DNA of 64,000 nucleotides from assembly GCA_950295325.1 (NCBI GenBank), contig OX485808.1:7316501-7380500 (forward strand), in the 5' to 3' direction. The notes beneath the pieces were generated by a model that was not told the origin of the DNA, ran no database searches, and saw only the letters and a program-made list of their open reading frames with translations. Shown in pieces: positions 21,042 to 34,602 of the stretch. The stretch comes from Polytrichum commune. Lineage: Eukaryota; Streptophyta; Polytrichopsida; Polytrichales; Polytrichaceae. A program made the translations under genes and the position numbers. The stretch's first letter is position 1. Each line of letters opens with the position of its first letter.

Positions 21042-22179
21042 TGGATGGAATAGAGGTACGCTTGTATGCAAAGTGTACATTTCAATGAACCAAAAAATCA
21101 AACCGACCATGTGAAGATGTATCAGATTTGGTCCGATTGGATCTGAACAGCAAAACAACTGTTCTTCCAACACATGAATTAGGTTCATGAGGCTCAAAAA
21201 CTTCATGTGAAAGAGTCCTTTCGTCATGTGCTATTTGGTTTGATAAAAGACCTGTCACTAGTAACTACAGTCCTCCATGCTACGGCTTTAAAAATGTAAA
21301 TTTTTTTAATGCAATGAATTGATATAAATTTTCCACATGGCAGGTTTACATTCCTTGGAACCTTTTAAATCCCATGTGGAAATTTTATAATTATACATCC
21401 TAAATGATCAATCGGGAAGCACATTACAGAAATTAGTGATGCCAAGCATTCGGGGGCTGGGGTTCACTCTTTGTACTTATTGGGAACCACATGTATCCAA
21501 AAGGTTTTTTTGGGGGGTTTTAAGTAATATCCCTAAATTAAACTATTCTAGGAATAATCTAGGAATAGAATCAATTGTGGTTTCTAGCAATCTTATGTTA
21601 TTTAGAGAACGTTAATTTTTAAACCTCTCTTCAATAAACAACATTGTATCTTTGGACTCACCAATATGTCTAAGACTGATGCTACACCGTTTATGGTATT
21701 TAGTGTCACGTACATGATTGGCAAATTGTCTTAACTACATACCCAAAGGTCTAGTAGTGCCATGTCCGCTAATTGTACAATGTTTATGGTATTTAGTACT
21801 CACATGTACATTATTGGGGAACAGTCTAAACAAGATGCCTAGAGGCCTAGTAGTGACACATTTGCGAATTATGAACGTGAAACAATTTGTCAACATGTGT
21901 GACTTTTTGAAGTGCATATCAACACATGTCAGTTTCTAGTCTTGTGGAATGCAATTGATCTTTGGAAAGAGCTATAGTTGGAAAAACGTGTGTAGTTGGC
22001 AAAAGTTGCCTTCAAAGACCAATTCAAGCCAACCTTCCTTGGATTTGAGAAAACAACACATATGACATTTTTACGTGCCATGTGACGTTTTCACAAGTAC
22101 CATGTTATATTATGATAAAACATCAACAAAACTTGGATGGAAAATCAAACTTCTCTCAATTTAGTTATGGTTATCAAAA

Positions 22180-22380
22180 GTGCATGTTCGTTGTCTCCTT
22201 AATCGAATACATAGCTAATCCTCCCAATCATGTTCACTATTGAGTGTGGGAGTAGCGATTAAAAATTAAAAATGCAATCCTATCTCCATTAAACAAATGT
22301 CATCATGGTGTTTGTTCCTTGATCCTCACCTGACTACAAACCAATCAAATACAAGGGGTCCGATTAAGAGAAGTCACGGA
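22180..22380 (+). repeat. Family B copy
   Basis: ATCATGTTCACTATTGAGTGT, TCCTATCTCCATTAAA, CAAACCAATCAAATACAAG and GTCCGATTAAGAGAAGTCAC follow the family order. Ends in a GA microsatellite. Confidence 0.5.

Positions 22381-22382
<2 letters not shown>

Positions 22383-22415
<33 letters not shown>
22383..22415. repeat. (GA)n microsatellite
   Basis: About sixteen GA units. Confidence 0.9.
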
Positions 22416-22418
<3 letters not shown>

Positions 22419-22958
22419 ACAAGCACACATCTCAATCCTTCCAACCTGAAAATTCGAGATCCCCTATAGGTTTGTTGCCAATTCATCTCAAATGTACATG
22501 AGTACACACTAATTTGGGGTCTTTAAAGCTACTTCCGGTGCCAACTCAAGTAGAAAAAAAGTTAACCTCGGAGCTACATACTATTTCAAGGCTTTTATGT
22601 TGGATGGAATGGGTGAGAGGTACGCTTGTATACGATAATTCCTCTCTCCAACTAAAAGCCACAACCGAATAAACACTTGCATCATACCTTACACTTACAT
22701 AGTGAATCGTGTTGTCTTGGGAGAAGATTCGCCCCTCACGAGGTGAACCAATAATGCACACAATACACATTTATTATATAAAAGACAAGGTGGGGGCGGC
22801 CCCGATGTCACTATGTACTCACACGAGTTATCATTTGATGGCGCATATGTAATATCCAAACTATACTACCAGATGCGGGATTGCATGATTGGAACTAGGT
22901 CCACCCCCACCAGCTTCACATTAAAAAACAACATTAATTCCACACATGTACAATGCAC

Positions 22959-24165
22959 GGGGAGAATCGACCACTAGTTATAGATGGACTGGTTGAGTTT
23001 GAGAAATAACCGGGGGAAGTTCATCAAGACTTTGGGATCATTACAAGTCATTTTAGAGGAACTTAGGGCCACTTCACACACGAGCCAAGAGCCGTGACCG
23101 TGAAATTGTGAGAGCCCAAAAGAAAGTGTCCAAAGGCCGTCCCAACATACCTCCAAAATCATGTAGTGTGGTCACGGATCTTCAAGTGTAGTGTGAAGTC
23201 ACATGTGACCGGACCCTCAACTGAATGTTATTTCAATGGGTTTCTGTTCATGTGGGTTCTCACGCATGATAAATAGAATAAATCAACAGTTGTGAGCGTC
23301 TGGAGTGCCATGGTCTCTTGGGTTTGTGTTAGACCTACTTCCAAGAGTGGTTTTTGAAAATAGTCCACGTGATCATGAAACACGATCCATGTGATGCTAT
23401 GTAGGAATTCATGTCGACTCTACATCCATCTTGCATTCACATACTCTGGTGGTCCCTCAAGCACGGTGTGAAGCAAACTTGGACCAGCTCCGCCTTTTCC
23501 ACCAATGAGAGTGCTTGAAGTGCAATGGTCACATGCACTCATGTCCACTTCACACACGAGCCAAGAGTTGTGACCGTGAAATTGTGAGAGCCCAAAAGAA
23601 AGTGTCCAAAGGCCGTCCCAACACACCTCCAAAATCATGTAGTGTGGTCACGGATCCTCAAGTGTGGTGTGAAGTCATATGTGACCGGGCCCTCAACCAA
23701 ATGCTATTTCAATTAATTCACACGGATTCCTCACGCATGATAAAATAGAATAAACCAACGATTGTGAGCGTTCAGAGTGCCACAATCTCCCAGTTTTGTG
23801 TTAGGCCTACCTCCACGAGATAGTTTTTGAAAATAGTCCACGTGACCATGAAACACGATCCATTCGATACCACGTAAGAATCCATGTCGACTCTACATCC
23901 ATCGTGCATTCACTCACTCCGATGGTCCCTCAAGCACGGTGTGAAGCGAACTTGGACCGGCTCCGCCTTTTCCACCAATGAGAGTGCTTGAAGTGCAACG
24001 GTCATGGGCTCTCAGTCTCGTGTGTGAAGTGGCTGTTAGAGAAGAATACACCCCAATCTAATAAAGAAAAAAAACCGAAAGGCGTCAACATGCAACCGGT
24101 AGTTGGACTTGGAAACACAACACGAGGATATCGATCGATGATGTCCCAAAACCTCCTCGGCCACT
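22959..24165 (+). repeat. Family A, copy 3, split by a MITE
   Basis: The left part (to 23065) has GGGGAGAATCGACCACTAG, GGTTGAGTTTGAGAAATAAC and TCATTTTAGAGGAACTTA. The right part (from 24036) continues TTAGAGAAGAATACACC, AATAAAGAAA, ACCGAAAGG, TTGGACTTGGAAACAC and CCCAAAACCTCC. Removing the MITE and one TTA restores the family order seen at 16264-16493. Confidence 0.75.
23066..24035. mobile_element. Composite PIF/Harbinger-like MITE (two units) nested in family A
   Basis: Left end GGGCCACTTCACACACGAG, right end CTCGTGTGTGAAGTGGCTG (mutated), with TTA on both sides. Inside, a second left end (TCCACTTCACACACGAG) begins near 23543, so two ~480-bp units lie head to tail, both inverted relative to 20450-20948. 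The AAGGCCGTCCCAAC and CTCAAGCACGGTGTGAAG segments occur in each unit. Confidence 0.8.
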
Positions 24166-24475
24166 GCACATGTAAGAAGCTTATTATTCAACTTTCAGTT
24201 CCTGCTTGGATACAGTGACAAGGCTGCCGCCCCAACTTCAAAATGCAGTGATACCTAGCTAATCAGAGAAGTTGGCATTAAGTAAGCTTTGTGAGGAGTG
24301 GCTTACGAGTGTTTTCTTTTTTAATGCTTAAGTCGTCCAAATTTGCACAGGCCTTTAGTACGGTGTTTGACCTGGAATTGGTTCATGTTTGTGAGGAGTT
24401 CGATGTCTTGCATGGTGGCTTCTTCACTCACGACGAGTGAGCTTTATCTTCGGCAATTGGTCCACGGACCGATTT

Positions 24476-25044
24476 CAGACCTTGGACAACTGTTAAAATA
24501 ATTATAGTTAATTGGATTTTCTTCAATACATTCTAGGGAGCATCTGTAGTTTATCTAGGATATGTTCAAACTGATTTGAAGAGTAACTATAGTTAACTAG
24601 GAAGATTTAAGACCAGATTCAAGAATAACTGTAGTTAGTGAGGAAAATTTCCAAGTGTTATTATACATTCGAAGAAGTTCGCCTCTTGATTTGTTTCAAT
24701 CGAGGGTTTTTAATATGCTCGGGTCACTGAGGATCATCAAGAAACGTCTTTATACGATCATTCATATGTTGGGCTCCGGAACAACCTACATGTACACCAC
24801 CAACACAAATAACACACTAGTGGCACTACAACACTACAACAAAATTTCGTGAATAGGCTACGCTCAACTTTGGTTAACTAGATAGATAGATATAACTATA
24901 GTTAACTACATTTTTTGGCAGACCGAATTCAGAACAATTATAGTCAAGTACCGTTATTGGCAAGTCAAATCGCGAACAACTATGGTTATGAAAAGCAACT
25001 ACTTAACTAACAATTGATTTAGTTGGTTAGTTTTCCAAGGTCTG
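24476..25044 (+). mobile_element. hAT-like nonautonomous element, copy 1
   Basis: Begins CAGACCTTGGACAACT and ends with a diverged complement (CCAAGGTCTG). Flanks are ACCGATTT (24468-24475) and AACGATTT (25045-25052), an 8-bp target duplication with one mismatch. Internal direct and inverted copies of TAGTTAACTA recur. No transposase frame. An inverted relative is at 35847-36376. Confidence 0.7.
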
Positions 25045-25074
25045 AACGATTTGTCTCTTGGTCAATGAACATGG

Positions 25075-25292
25075 AGAACTGGTTGCTAGTTACAGATGAA
25101 CTGGTTGAGTTTGAGACGTAACCGGTGGGAGTTCGAGACTTTGGGAAATTTACCGAGTCATTTTAGAGGGATTTATAGAATACACCCTAATCTAATTAAG
25201 AAAACCCGAAAGATGTCAACATGTCACCGGTTGGACTTGGAAACACTAGGATATTGACTGATTATGCATGCCCAAAAATCTCTTTGAACATT
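25075..25292 (+). repeat. Family A, copy 4
   Basis: GGAGAACTGGTTGCTAGTTA, TTTGAGACGTAACCGG, ATTTTAGAGGGATTTATAG, CACCGGTTGGACTTGG and ACACTAGGATATTGAC in family order. Confidence 0.75.
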
Positions 25293-28200
25293 GTTCTTGA
25301 TCCCCGGGGGTTGAAATTAAAAAAAAAATGACATGTGTGCGTCATCCCCTACATTAATCTCCCTATATATAAAGTGTTTGGCTCTTGTGTCACTGAAAAA
25401 ATTGTCCCACGTTATTCAAAATATGTAAATCTATCATAGTGATATGGGATGATTATTGAGGACTCATATCCTAGTAGTGAAACCACTAAAAAAACAGAGG
25501 ATATATGTACAAACTTACAGGTGTGAACTAGCTTTAGGTATTTACATGAGTAGAAAATATGATAGATGATGGAATGCCTATTGAACATGGTATTCATGAA
25601 AACGTCAAATGGCACGCAAAAATGTAACAAATGTCGTTTTCTTGAATACAAGGAAGGCCGGCTTGAATTGGTCTTTGGAGGCAACTTTTGCCAACTACGT
25701 TTGGATACATTTATAAAATGCTAGTAGCATGTGCATGTGGTGTACAATACAAGGGAAGAAGCCTTTTTATATCATGAATGTTATGTTGTTCATTGTTAAT
25801 TCAAAGACTCTTGATAGCAATTGAAACATAGCATTCATGATATAAAAGACTTCTTCTTTACCCTATGAATTTCTACCATAGGTGATGATACAAAATTAGT
25901 TTCAAAATGATTTTTTTTCCAAAGTGGAAGTGCACTCCACGAGAATAGACACCGAGTCGGCCTTGAAAAAAGAAAAACGTCACATGTGAATGTGACGACA
26001 TTTTCACAAATACTATGTTATTATACAAATACCCTAGAGCATGATGACTATAGCCCTTATTGTAGGCTTACAACTCTTATTACATTTGAAGTAGTTTGGT
26101 ATATTTACAATATGAAGAAAACTAACACTACCCTACAACTATGTGTACTTTGTATCCCCTACCCTTAAATAATACCCTTCTTGTGCATCCACATGGGTAG
26201 GTGTGCCAATATTGCAGTGCACCCCCTGGGGTTCGATCAACTAAAGGTATGTGACCCTATTGTTGGCACTTCCAACCCCACAAACGATTTGGTTGTTGGA
26301 CTGAGATCGGGTATTGCCTCATCCAATCAACAAACTGCAAATAACAAAGATTATCATTTCTAAGTTTAGAATGAATTTTGAGATGCAAAAGTCAAAAGAG
26401 GTCAAATTGGAAGAGTTATTTTCTTTGTGAATGATCATATACTAGGCCCTCCCAACCTGTTTAACTATTGAATCTAGATTGGTGTCTTTATGTTGAGAAC
26501 GTTGCACGTAGTCCATCAATTTGTTTTCATAATTTCAAGCCTAGAATCCCACTGGCGACAAACATTGAAGTGATGCAGCCACATACAGATGATAATATCA
26601 AATTTCATCCAAATGTGAGCATACTCATCCTAATATCCACAATTTCATCCAATTCTTACGATTTTGGGAGAGTTTCGTAGCGAGAATGGATGAAAAATGA
26701 GGGAATATCCTATTACTTATTTCTACCATCAAAGTGTGACAATAAATCGTCCCCTCAAACACGGTGATGGGACTTCGCACCTACCGAAAAAAACAAGCGC
26801 CGGCCTTCAAACCAACCATGGTGTGTACAATAAACAACAATAATAGATGTTAATAGGCTTCCCATTTTGCATGTATAGGGTAGCAAATGCGGCGTCCGGG
26901 TCTTCTCAACTTATGATAGAAGTCCACGGTCCTTCCCGGTTGGTCAAGCATATGTGCCAAGAGCAAACAACATCATGATGAGTCCTAGAATCCTAAAGGA
27001 AAGTAGTATGTTGGGGTTTTTTTGGGAGGGGGGGGGGGCCTACAACGGCTTCCATGTTGTCCATCACCCGACCGCCACGAAGAGGCCATTCATGCACATG
27101 TGTGCCAAAAACGTGATAATTGGGGAGATGCGAAAACACCACATCGGTGGCTTTGGATTCAAAGCGGATTCGCAAATGAGTGCCGAGCCATTTGCATATG
27201 TAACTTATGAGTCCGAGCATAAGTTCCAAAGCTAGCATGAGTGACGGAAGTGGTGGGCACCTCTATGTAGCCTCAATCTCCAAGCGGGGACCCTTTTTTT
27301 ATGTCAACTATACAATTGAACATAATATGTTTCATGACATGTATATATATATATATTATCCAAGATATGTGACTCTAGTTTTGTGGGCACTTCCAACTCC
27401 TAGGAAAATTTTGACTATTGAATTGGATCGGAAGTTGTCTTGTTTGGTTAGCGGTCGTGGATCACGAAGATTGTTGTCTCAAGTTTGAGAATTGAAGTTG
27501 AGATGCAAAAGTTCTAGGAGGTCAAAATGGAGATTCTTCTTCTCTTTCGATGGTTGCATAGGTTTTCCCATTTGTGTAGAAACTATTGACCCTAGAATAG
27601 TGGTTCATAGTGCAGTCTCGTTGTAACACATGTCGTTTTGGTGCCAACTCTTTAACAATGAGTCTTGTCACATACCATTCGGATATTGGTGTCAAACCAA
27701 GAAAAAGAACATCATTGTAATACATTGACGTGCGATGTAAGTCCATCGCCTTTCTATAGGTGTCCAATCGAGAAGCATGGCCACATAAGGCCCACAAAAC
27801 TTATATCTACACGAAGATGAGAGCTTTCTTTTGAAGCAAGACGAGAACTATTTGGCGCTTTAAGGTGGCTTTCTGAGATTGTAAAGGAGGATAACTTCCT
27901 TATAGAATAACCATCCCCTTGTCATGTCCTCAATCTAAGCCACCAATCTCCATGATTGAAAGAGGCTGCCAAAAATGTTCAAGTCCAATAACTCCATTCA
28001 AACATCCCAATTCTAAATATGTACAACCTTTTTCAATAAGAACATTCTAACAAACTAACATCAATGACCAACTAGTGTATTCGCCCCCATACCAACAAAC
28101 GTTGGTGACACCCAACTTCCCCCACTTCAAAATCAACATTGAATCTGGTGAGGAGAGGATCGGAGTTTATTCTCTCGGCCCCACAACACACCCCAACAAT

Positions 28201-29356
28201 ACTGAATAATGTTATGACGTTCATTCAAAAATATATATTTGGCTATAGTGTTCCATAAGATCACTCATACTACTATGTACATGTTCCCTTTTCTAAATAG
28301 GACATGCTATTGCCAAATGTTGTAGCCTCACATGTAGTGCCGAATATAGTGACCTCACACGTAGCTTGCGCCTTGCTCATGTGGCAGGCATGCATGCTTG
28401 CATGCTCGCTCGCTCGCTTCTCAGAATTTAAAACAGTAAACATGATTTTGCAAGTCGGTGAGAGAAACCACCTAGCTGGACCACTATTGCACAACGAACA
28501 ATCATCATGTTCATTTTGCATATGAAAGAGTATTATTCTCTCAAAATGCCCCAAATTTCCGGCACTAGGGGAGCCACACCCTAGTGATGAGTGATGTTGT
28601 TATGTTCCCCATCTCTTCAATTTCCCAAACTCAGACGAGTCACATTGCTTAGTAAATACCTAACTCTGTCGGTGGTTTGCGGTCGAGAGTTGCCCTCAAA
28701 GACACAACTGGCATTAGGGCCCCACTTGATCTTTTGTCTTGTCCTTTGGTTTGTGCTTGTGTAAGAGGACTCTATGTTGCAGTAAGGTGCCAAAACATTC
28801 TTATTGCGCTCGAAAGAACATCTGCTTTTTGAGTACCTATCTAAGTACTCCAGCTTTACCAAGCACCAAAATAATGGACCGAATAAAGTGAGATACCATA
28901 AAAAATGAGAGAGAGAGAGAGAGAGAGCGAGATTCAAGGAAGTTGTTTACTCAACAGGTGGCCAAAAACGTAGGCTGTGGAATGGCTTTTGGGCGGCTCA
29001 GAAACGACCCCACTGTTAACCCTTAAAGGACAATGCTGCCCCACGGGCTTGGTATTATTTTGGGAGAATCTTGTTCAAAACTTCTACTCCATTGCACCAA
29101 ACAGGGTTTTTAGAATGTCAAATCGAGCACCTTAGCAAGATCTATACTTCTTTAGAATAGAGCCTATGTAAATTAATTGGTTAATCATGCTTAAAATGAA
29201 TTTTAAAAGATATTTTGGGTGTGGTATCGGGAAAGCATATGTCCTTTAAGGGTTAAGGACAAATTGTTTTTGAACAAGTTTGTTACAAGGAATGATGACA
29301 TGACGTTGTGCATTGAATGTTTGACTGCACTTGTCTTGGCTGATGAGAGCAGTGAT
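25293..29356. other. 4-kb gene-poor stretch with repeat fragments
   Basis: Contains family B fragments at about 26380-26490 and 27480-27790 and a G-run near 27030. Open frames overlap on both strands at 26954-27238 without a recognisable product, and an AG microsatellite lies at 28909-28930. GACTTCT/AGAAGC-type short inverted segments near 25755 and 25840 flank TCATGAATG. No gene is supported. Confidence 0.4.
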
Positions 29357-29585
29357 CTGGGAGATTTTTTAGCATAAATTTCGGTTGAGATCCTAGTGTT
29401 TGCAAGTCCAACCGGTTACATCATGTTGACATCCTTCAGTTTTCCTTTATGGAAATTGGGGTATATTCTTCTATAGATTCTTCTTAAATGATCGGTAATT
29501 TTCCTGCAGTCGTGATGAACTTCAACCAGTTATTTCTCAAACTCAATCGGTTCATCTATTGTAACTAACAGCCGGTTCTCCCCGA
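29357..29585 (-). repeat. Family A, copy 5 (inverted)
   Basis: Reads GGGAGATTTTTTAGCAT, GATCCTAGTGTTTGCAAGTC, CAACCGGTTACAT, TTCTTAAATGATCGGTAATT, AACCAGTTATTTCTCAAACT and ends in CGGTTCTCCCC. Confidence 0.75.
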
Positions 29586-31790
29586 TCATAGGATGAGAGT
29601 GTCGGGGTGATGGCTTTGCTGGACGTAGTGAAAGGAAACTGTAGATATTTTTGCCCATGTCAACTAAAATTCAAGGCAGCAAGAGGATGTCGTTGCACTA
29701 CAAATACTTATTATGGTGTAATTGAGCTCAGCCATTTCAATTCCTTCGACTATAACAGGAGTAGGACGCATGGGTCTGAAGGCTGGGGCGAAACAACCTG
29801 TACATTGGTTTCTTGGAGGCAAAGGTTTAGGCATCCAACAAGGAACAAGTGTATGGGTTGGTTCGCTCAAATTTGGGTCTGAAGGATGGAGGGAGGGAAT
29901 TATCGTATACTAGGATACCTCTCTGCCATTCAACATGAAAAACTTGACCTTCTAGAGCAAACATACTTATTTTTGATGACTTGAGCGATTTTGCATAAGT
30001 GTAGTATAGGTGTGATATAGGAGTGATTTTTCAACGGTCAACTTATTTCCGATAACTGGGAGACAACAACTTGAGTACAGTTTAGTGTCCTTTTCAAGGG
30101 ACCCAAGTCCATGGCCTTTTACGTTGCTTTTTCCCCATGCCGAATGAGATGGCTACATGTGTGAAAGTTCATCATTGTAGGGGACTCTATAGATTAAGAT
30201 TTTTTTTTGGGGGGGGGGGTCTGAACTTATGGGTTTGTCTACTCTATATGTTTTCTCTCAATTTGTCTTCAATGACCTTCAATTCACTAACACATGCTCT
30301 TTAAAGCTAATTTTTGATGTTAAATCAACTTTTAAAAAAGTAATCTCTAGGCTACATACTATTTTTGGGCTATTTTGTTGGATGAATGAGAGGTGCACAC
30401 TGTGTACAACAAACCCCCCTCTTCCTAAAGGACTCTTCTCATTTGATACGAACATTTCAAGTTATTTTAGCCAATTGTTACTCAAGGCTTAGTTTATATC
30501 AACTTATTAAAGAGTAAGTGAAAATCAATTGTGATCAAGTCTACATAGGATAGATAAACCCAAAAACGGCAAATGACCATTTGCTGGTGCACTAGACTAG
30601 ATGTAAAATAATTCTTGTGTGGATTCGAAATGGCTAATTCTAAAAGTGGTGGCCTGAAAAGGATATAATGATTGGCCGGTTAGGTATTATTTCATGCCAC
30701 TTTCAATCACTTTTCGGTGCCATTTGAGTTACCAGTTTTGTAGTTTCATATTTATTTGTAAGTAACATAGGATATTTTGATGCTCAGATTAGGGAGATAT
30801 AGTGTACAAATGGGGAGTTGACTTATTTGCCTATTTGGGGAAATGTAACTACTTAATTACAGGGAACAACAGTACAAATCAACTTATAATTCCTCATCAT
30901 TTCCTCTACTCCATCATTACAAAATATTGCACAAATTCCAAGCCGCTCTTTCTCAAATCTGCTTACTGTATTTTCACCGTTTTCCATGTATCTGCCTCAG
31001 TGTATATTCAATTCTAGGTCATCTACTTGACGAGGCCAAGTTAATTCTGTATTTCATTTCATGCATGAATTGGTCCGATTGGAAGAACCCAACCGACGAT
31101 TTCGTCAATTTGAGATGTGGTCCCTTTTGAAATCAGCTTAAGATCACAGGAAATAACCTCAAAACACCTTTTCATGACACCTAGTGGTCTTGAGGGGTTA
31201 AGAGATAATGAGGATTGCCACCATCCTCACTAAAATTCTTGTGACATCCTGGAAGAGTGTGTGATGCAATTCCTAGCAATGATACAGCAGGCAGAGTCTG
31301 ATATACAGAGGAAATAAAAAAAACAATTGCATGCCATTGCACACTCAGACTTGGCACTCAAGCCTTTCAGTGTTAGAAGTGCAAAATCGCTGTATCATTC
31401 ACAAAACTGAAATACAAAATGAAGGAACAATTTCACAGACGCTGCAATTTAAACATGCATAATACGCTCAATGTAAAGAAAGCTACTGCAGAATGCTATA
31501 TTTATTAATACAACACTTTCAACCCGTCCGGAATGGGTACAAGAAAAAAAGAAGTCACAAAGATTCACAGAACATGAATGGGCGCCATCTCCTGTTTCCT
31601 TCCTTCACAAAAAATGTATCCATCACTTTCGTCAATCATAAACATCATTTCCTCCCTCCAAAGTAGTGAGGGTTTGACATAGCTGGTGGTTGGAATGGCT
31701 TCAAATAAGTCTGAAGAATTTGCAGAATTTACATTTCTGTGGATGTAGCGGCTCCCAATAATATTGGGAGCCTCATTTGTGGCTGCAACT
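29586..31790. other. Intergenic and 3' flank of the RCI2 gene
   Basis: A T-run followed by a G-run lies at 30199-30219. Two short frames at 29607-29913 overlap in different phases and match nothing I know. The 300 bases before 31790 should include the RCI2 3' UTR. Confidence 0.4.
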
Positions 31791-33102
31791 CTAGCCGACG
31801 ATGACCCAGATGGCGTAGATGATTCCGGGCAAGTAACCCAATATTGTCAAGATTAAGCAGATCCAGAATTCCATCTGCACAAGAAAACAAAAGCATGTTA
31901 AGCACGCCAGGCCCATTCCACCAAATCAATCATAATGACCTCTAACACAAAAAACACAATTCATTTTTTTGATATGCCTAGATTAATATGCCTTAATCAT
32001 ACAACTAAGTAAGTTGACTCTGCAATGGAACTAAGGGCTAAGGCTAAGGGCCAACTTGGCAACTACCAAAGTATTAGATGCAGCGACATGCCTTGAATTT
32101 GATATTAGCCTCCAAGTTGCAAGTTACAACATACTAGGATGGTGTTACAGATAGATTGAAGACGCAAGTCACGAAGCGATCAAGCGAGAGGTCAAACTTG
32201 GTGAGCACATGAATGTCTGGAACCTTACACTACTAGAAAATAAGGATTCTTTACGTTTGCTTCTTAGAGTATACAAGTTTTCCATAGCACTCGACATCAA
32301 CATGCGACAGAGTTGACATCCTAGTGCAGAATAGCGCCATTGATGATGCATTTCCCTTGGTCCAAGCACCTTAAGGGCAAGGCAACACATGCTACACAAA
32401 GCACTAACATCAAGGGGCGTTTAATCGTGTAACATTCATTAGCTTAGAGGAGACTTCAGCTTAGAGGTGGAAGAGGTGACCTCTTAAAACTATAGAAAGA
32501 GAGCACCTCTAAGTTAGTATTTATAAGGCAACTATCTTGCTAGAGTTCACTTTCAGATACACGGCATGCATGAGGTAAATATTTTTTTGTAACGGCAACA
32601 TGTGGGAATGCTCTGATCTAAACCTTTCATCTATGGGACCTTCAACCTATTCCAAACAAAAGATGTGCGACAAGTAGCAAATACAAGGAGCGCTTGAGCA
32701 CAAACTTAGTATTTCTCTTCTTCTGCAGTTTCGTATGCAACAACCTACTAGTTTGTTTTGTAGTTTGAAACGACCGACAAAGCAGAGAACTTCTAAGTAT
32801 CACAACACCAGATTCTGTGTTTAAAAACCAGGAGGAAAGATTTTGATTAATTTTTTTTTTTTACGAAAAAAAAAAAAACCGACACCCAGTCACAAACAAA
32901 CAACACGCCATACCGAAGTTCTTAAACCACATCCCTAAACCAAAGCTTCGATCAACAAAAGGTCCAATATCTAGGGTTGAGTTAGTTAGGTAGAAGAGCG
33001 CCATACCTGGAGGCCATATTTGAGGAAGACGCCCAGAGGCGGCAAGATGATGGCCAAGATGATGTCGACGAATGTGTAGGCGCCCCTTGAACCGACCGGC
33101 AT
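31791..33102 (-). CDS. RCI2: RCI2/PMP3-family small hydrophobic membrane protein
   Basis: PMP3/RCI2 proteins are tiny plasma-membrane proteins of two helices. They are typically induced by cold, salt or ABA in plants and affect membrane potential and Na+ tolerance. Two exons: 33102-33007 (96 nt, starts ATG) and 31874-31791 (84 nt, ends TAG), joined in phase 0 across a GTATGG..TTGTGCAG intron of 1132 bp. The protein is 59 aa. The family signature is intact: TFVDIILAIILPPLGVF in helix one (about residues 10-28) and EFWICLILTILGYLPGIIYA in helix two (about 34-53). The intron sits at the usual place between the helices. Compared with the common 54-aa form, the N-terminus before TFVD is a few residues longer and the tail ends WVIVG. 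No signal peptide is expected. Confidence 0.93.
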
Positions 33103-33500
33103 CTTGAAATACTGGTGAAACTAAAGACCCACAAAAGCAATGAAACTCAAATTCCAAACAGCAAGCAAACAACAAGGAGAGATCGAAGAGGAGGAGGGTA
33201 AGTTAAGTTAGCAGAGGCAGCCGGCGGTGGGGTGGGCAATGGGGTGTTTGTGGTAGGAGGAGAAATCTTAAGGGGTGGGATGGGGGCGGAGATGGAGGGT
33301 GGGGGCCTGCATGCGTGGCGCTGAGGTGGCGTTCGCAGCACGCTTGGCGGGGTCTGGGGGGCTGGGGTGGTGCCGCGTGTAGGGTACAGATGGCCAGGTG
33401 GCCTGAACATTGAAGTGGTCAGCAGTAAAGGGCTCTACAATGGCATCTTGCTGAGAGAAACGGAGCTTGGGGAAGCTGTATGTTATTAGCATGAGGTCTA
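33103..33500 (-). promoter_or_regulatory. 5' flank of the RCI2 gene
   Basis: A GC-rich, purine-skewed stretch (33180-33360) directly upstream of the RCI2 start, likely 5' UTR and core promoter. Overlapping proline-rich frames here follow from composition. No specific stress element is claimed. Confidence 0.4.
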
Positions 33501-33510
33501 ACCTATCCTG

Positions 33511-34150
33511 ATGCTGCCTGTTTGCTCCTCCTGGAAGTGGGAGGAGATCCAGTTGTGGGTGAAATTTGAGGATGGAGGATTGGGCTTCAATGTCTTGCAG
33601 ACTGATGGTGATGACTCTGGGATTGATGAGAAGAAGAAGAAGTTTAGCAGTTCAATTCTAGGACTTGCCATCAAGTTCCCGCGCCGAAGAGCAACCAGTT
33701 ACACATCCTAGAAAACTACAATTTGATGCTGAGGTGGTGGTGCCAGAGGTCTGAAATCGTGAACCCTATGTAATTTACCCTTGTGAGCCTTCATCAAGTG
33801 GAAGAGGATGTGCATTTCAAGTGGCCGGAGATGACGGATCAGATGCAAGCTTTTGGGGAGCCTTCGTTCGTCAAACGTTCCATCCTCGTCACTTATGGCA
33901 AAGAGGGAGTAAGAAAGAATTGAAACATTTTGTTGAAGAGATTTTGGTTTTGAGCTTCTGTTTCTTGTGTCCTCTGGGAGCTTGTTTTTTTCGCACAACT
34001 GCTGATGTTTTCACTTTGAGCATTGTTTCTCAGATCATTGCAAGTTTCGGAGCTGAAGAAATTAAAAGACATGTATGCAATGGAAGTGGACAACCGGTTG
34101 TTCAACCGAGACGACCGCACGAAATTCGAAATCTTTTGTGCAGGTGGATT
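33511..34150 (+). pseudogene. Exon-like fragments of an unidentified gene
   Basis: Two stretches on + look coding rather than random. One at about 33530-33705 reads WKWEEIQLWVKFEDGG and then SGIDEKKKKFSSSI. The other begins after a TTTCTCAG acceptor near 34033 and reads SLQVSELKKLKDMYAMEVDN and LFNRDDRTKFEIFCAGG to a TAG at 34153. They cannot be joined into one frame, and no family is recognised. They precede the RdRP-like pieces at 34603 and 35826 on the same strand, so all may be debris of one gene. Confidence 0.3.
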
Positions 34151-34602
34151 TAATGTTTAGTCTTCTCTGCAGTTCATAGCTTCATAGAAATATCATAAAT
34201 TGTTACGAATAGACGAGTAACACTTTAGAGTTCATGGAATGTAGTGGAGAGGTTACATTATGATCCAAATGGGGTTTATTGGAAACCGTGGATTGTAGTG
34301 GAGGTGTCCTTTAACCCTTGTAAACTATCAGTTGAGTCCTACCTGTTTGTCAAATTTTCTGCCATTAAGAGCATCAAAGGAATAAACCTAGAATTTTCAT
34401 TGAAACGGAATGCTTGTATTCAACTGTGATGTTGATCGGAACGGCCACTATAAATTCTTGGCGAGGCTTTCTACAGCCTACCTTTTCAGTTTTACTATTC
34501 CATTATTACGTCTTGATCCACAGCATGTCTTATTTGTTTGTTTGTTTGTTTGTTTGTTCTTAGCAATCTGATACATGACTGCCATGGACTGAGTTTTTAC
34601 AG

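Noticed and set aside
26954-27238. Overlapping 93- and 81-codon frames on both strands
   Set aside because: Mutually overlapping frames around a G-run; likely chance openness.
33147-33492. Proline-rich frames on - upstream of RCI2
   Set aside because: They follow from the GC- and purine-skewed composition of the 5' flank and do not join the RCI2 start.
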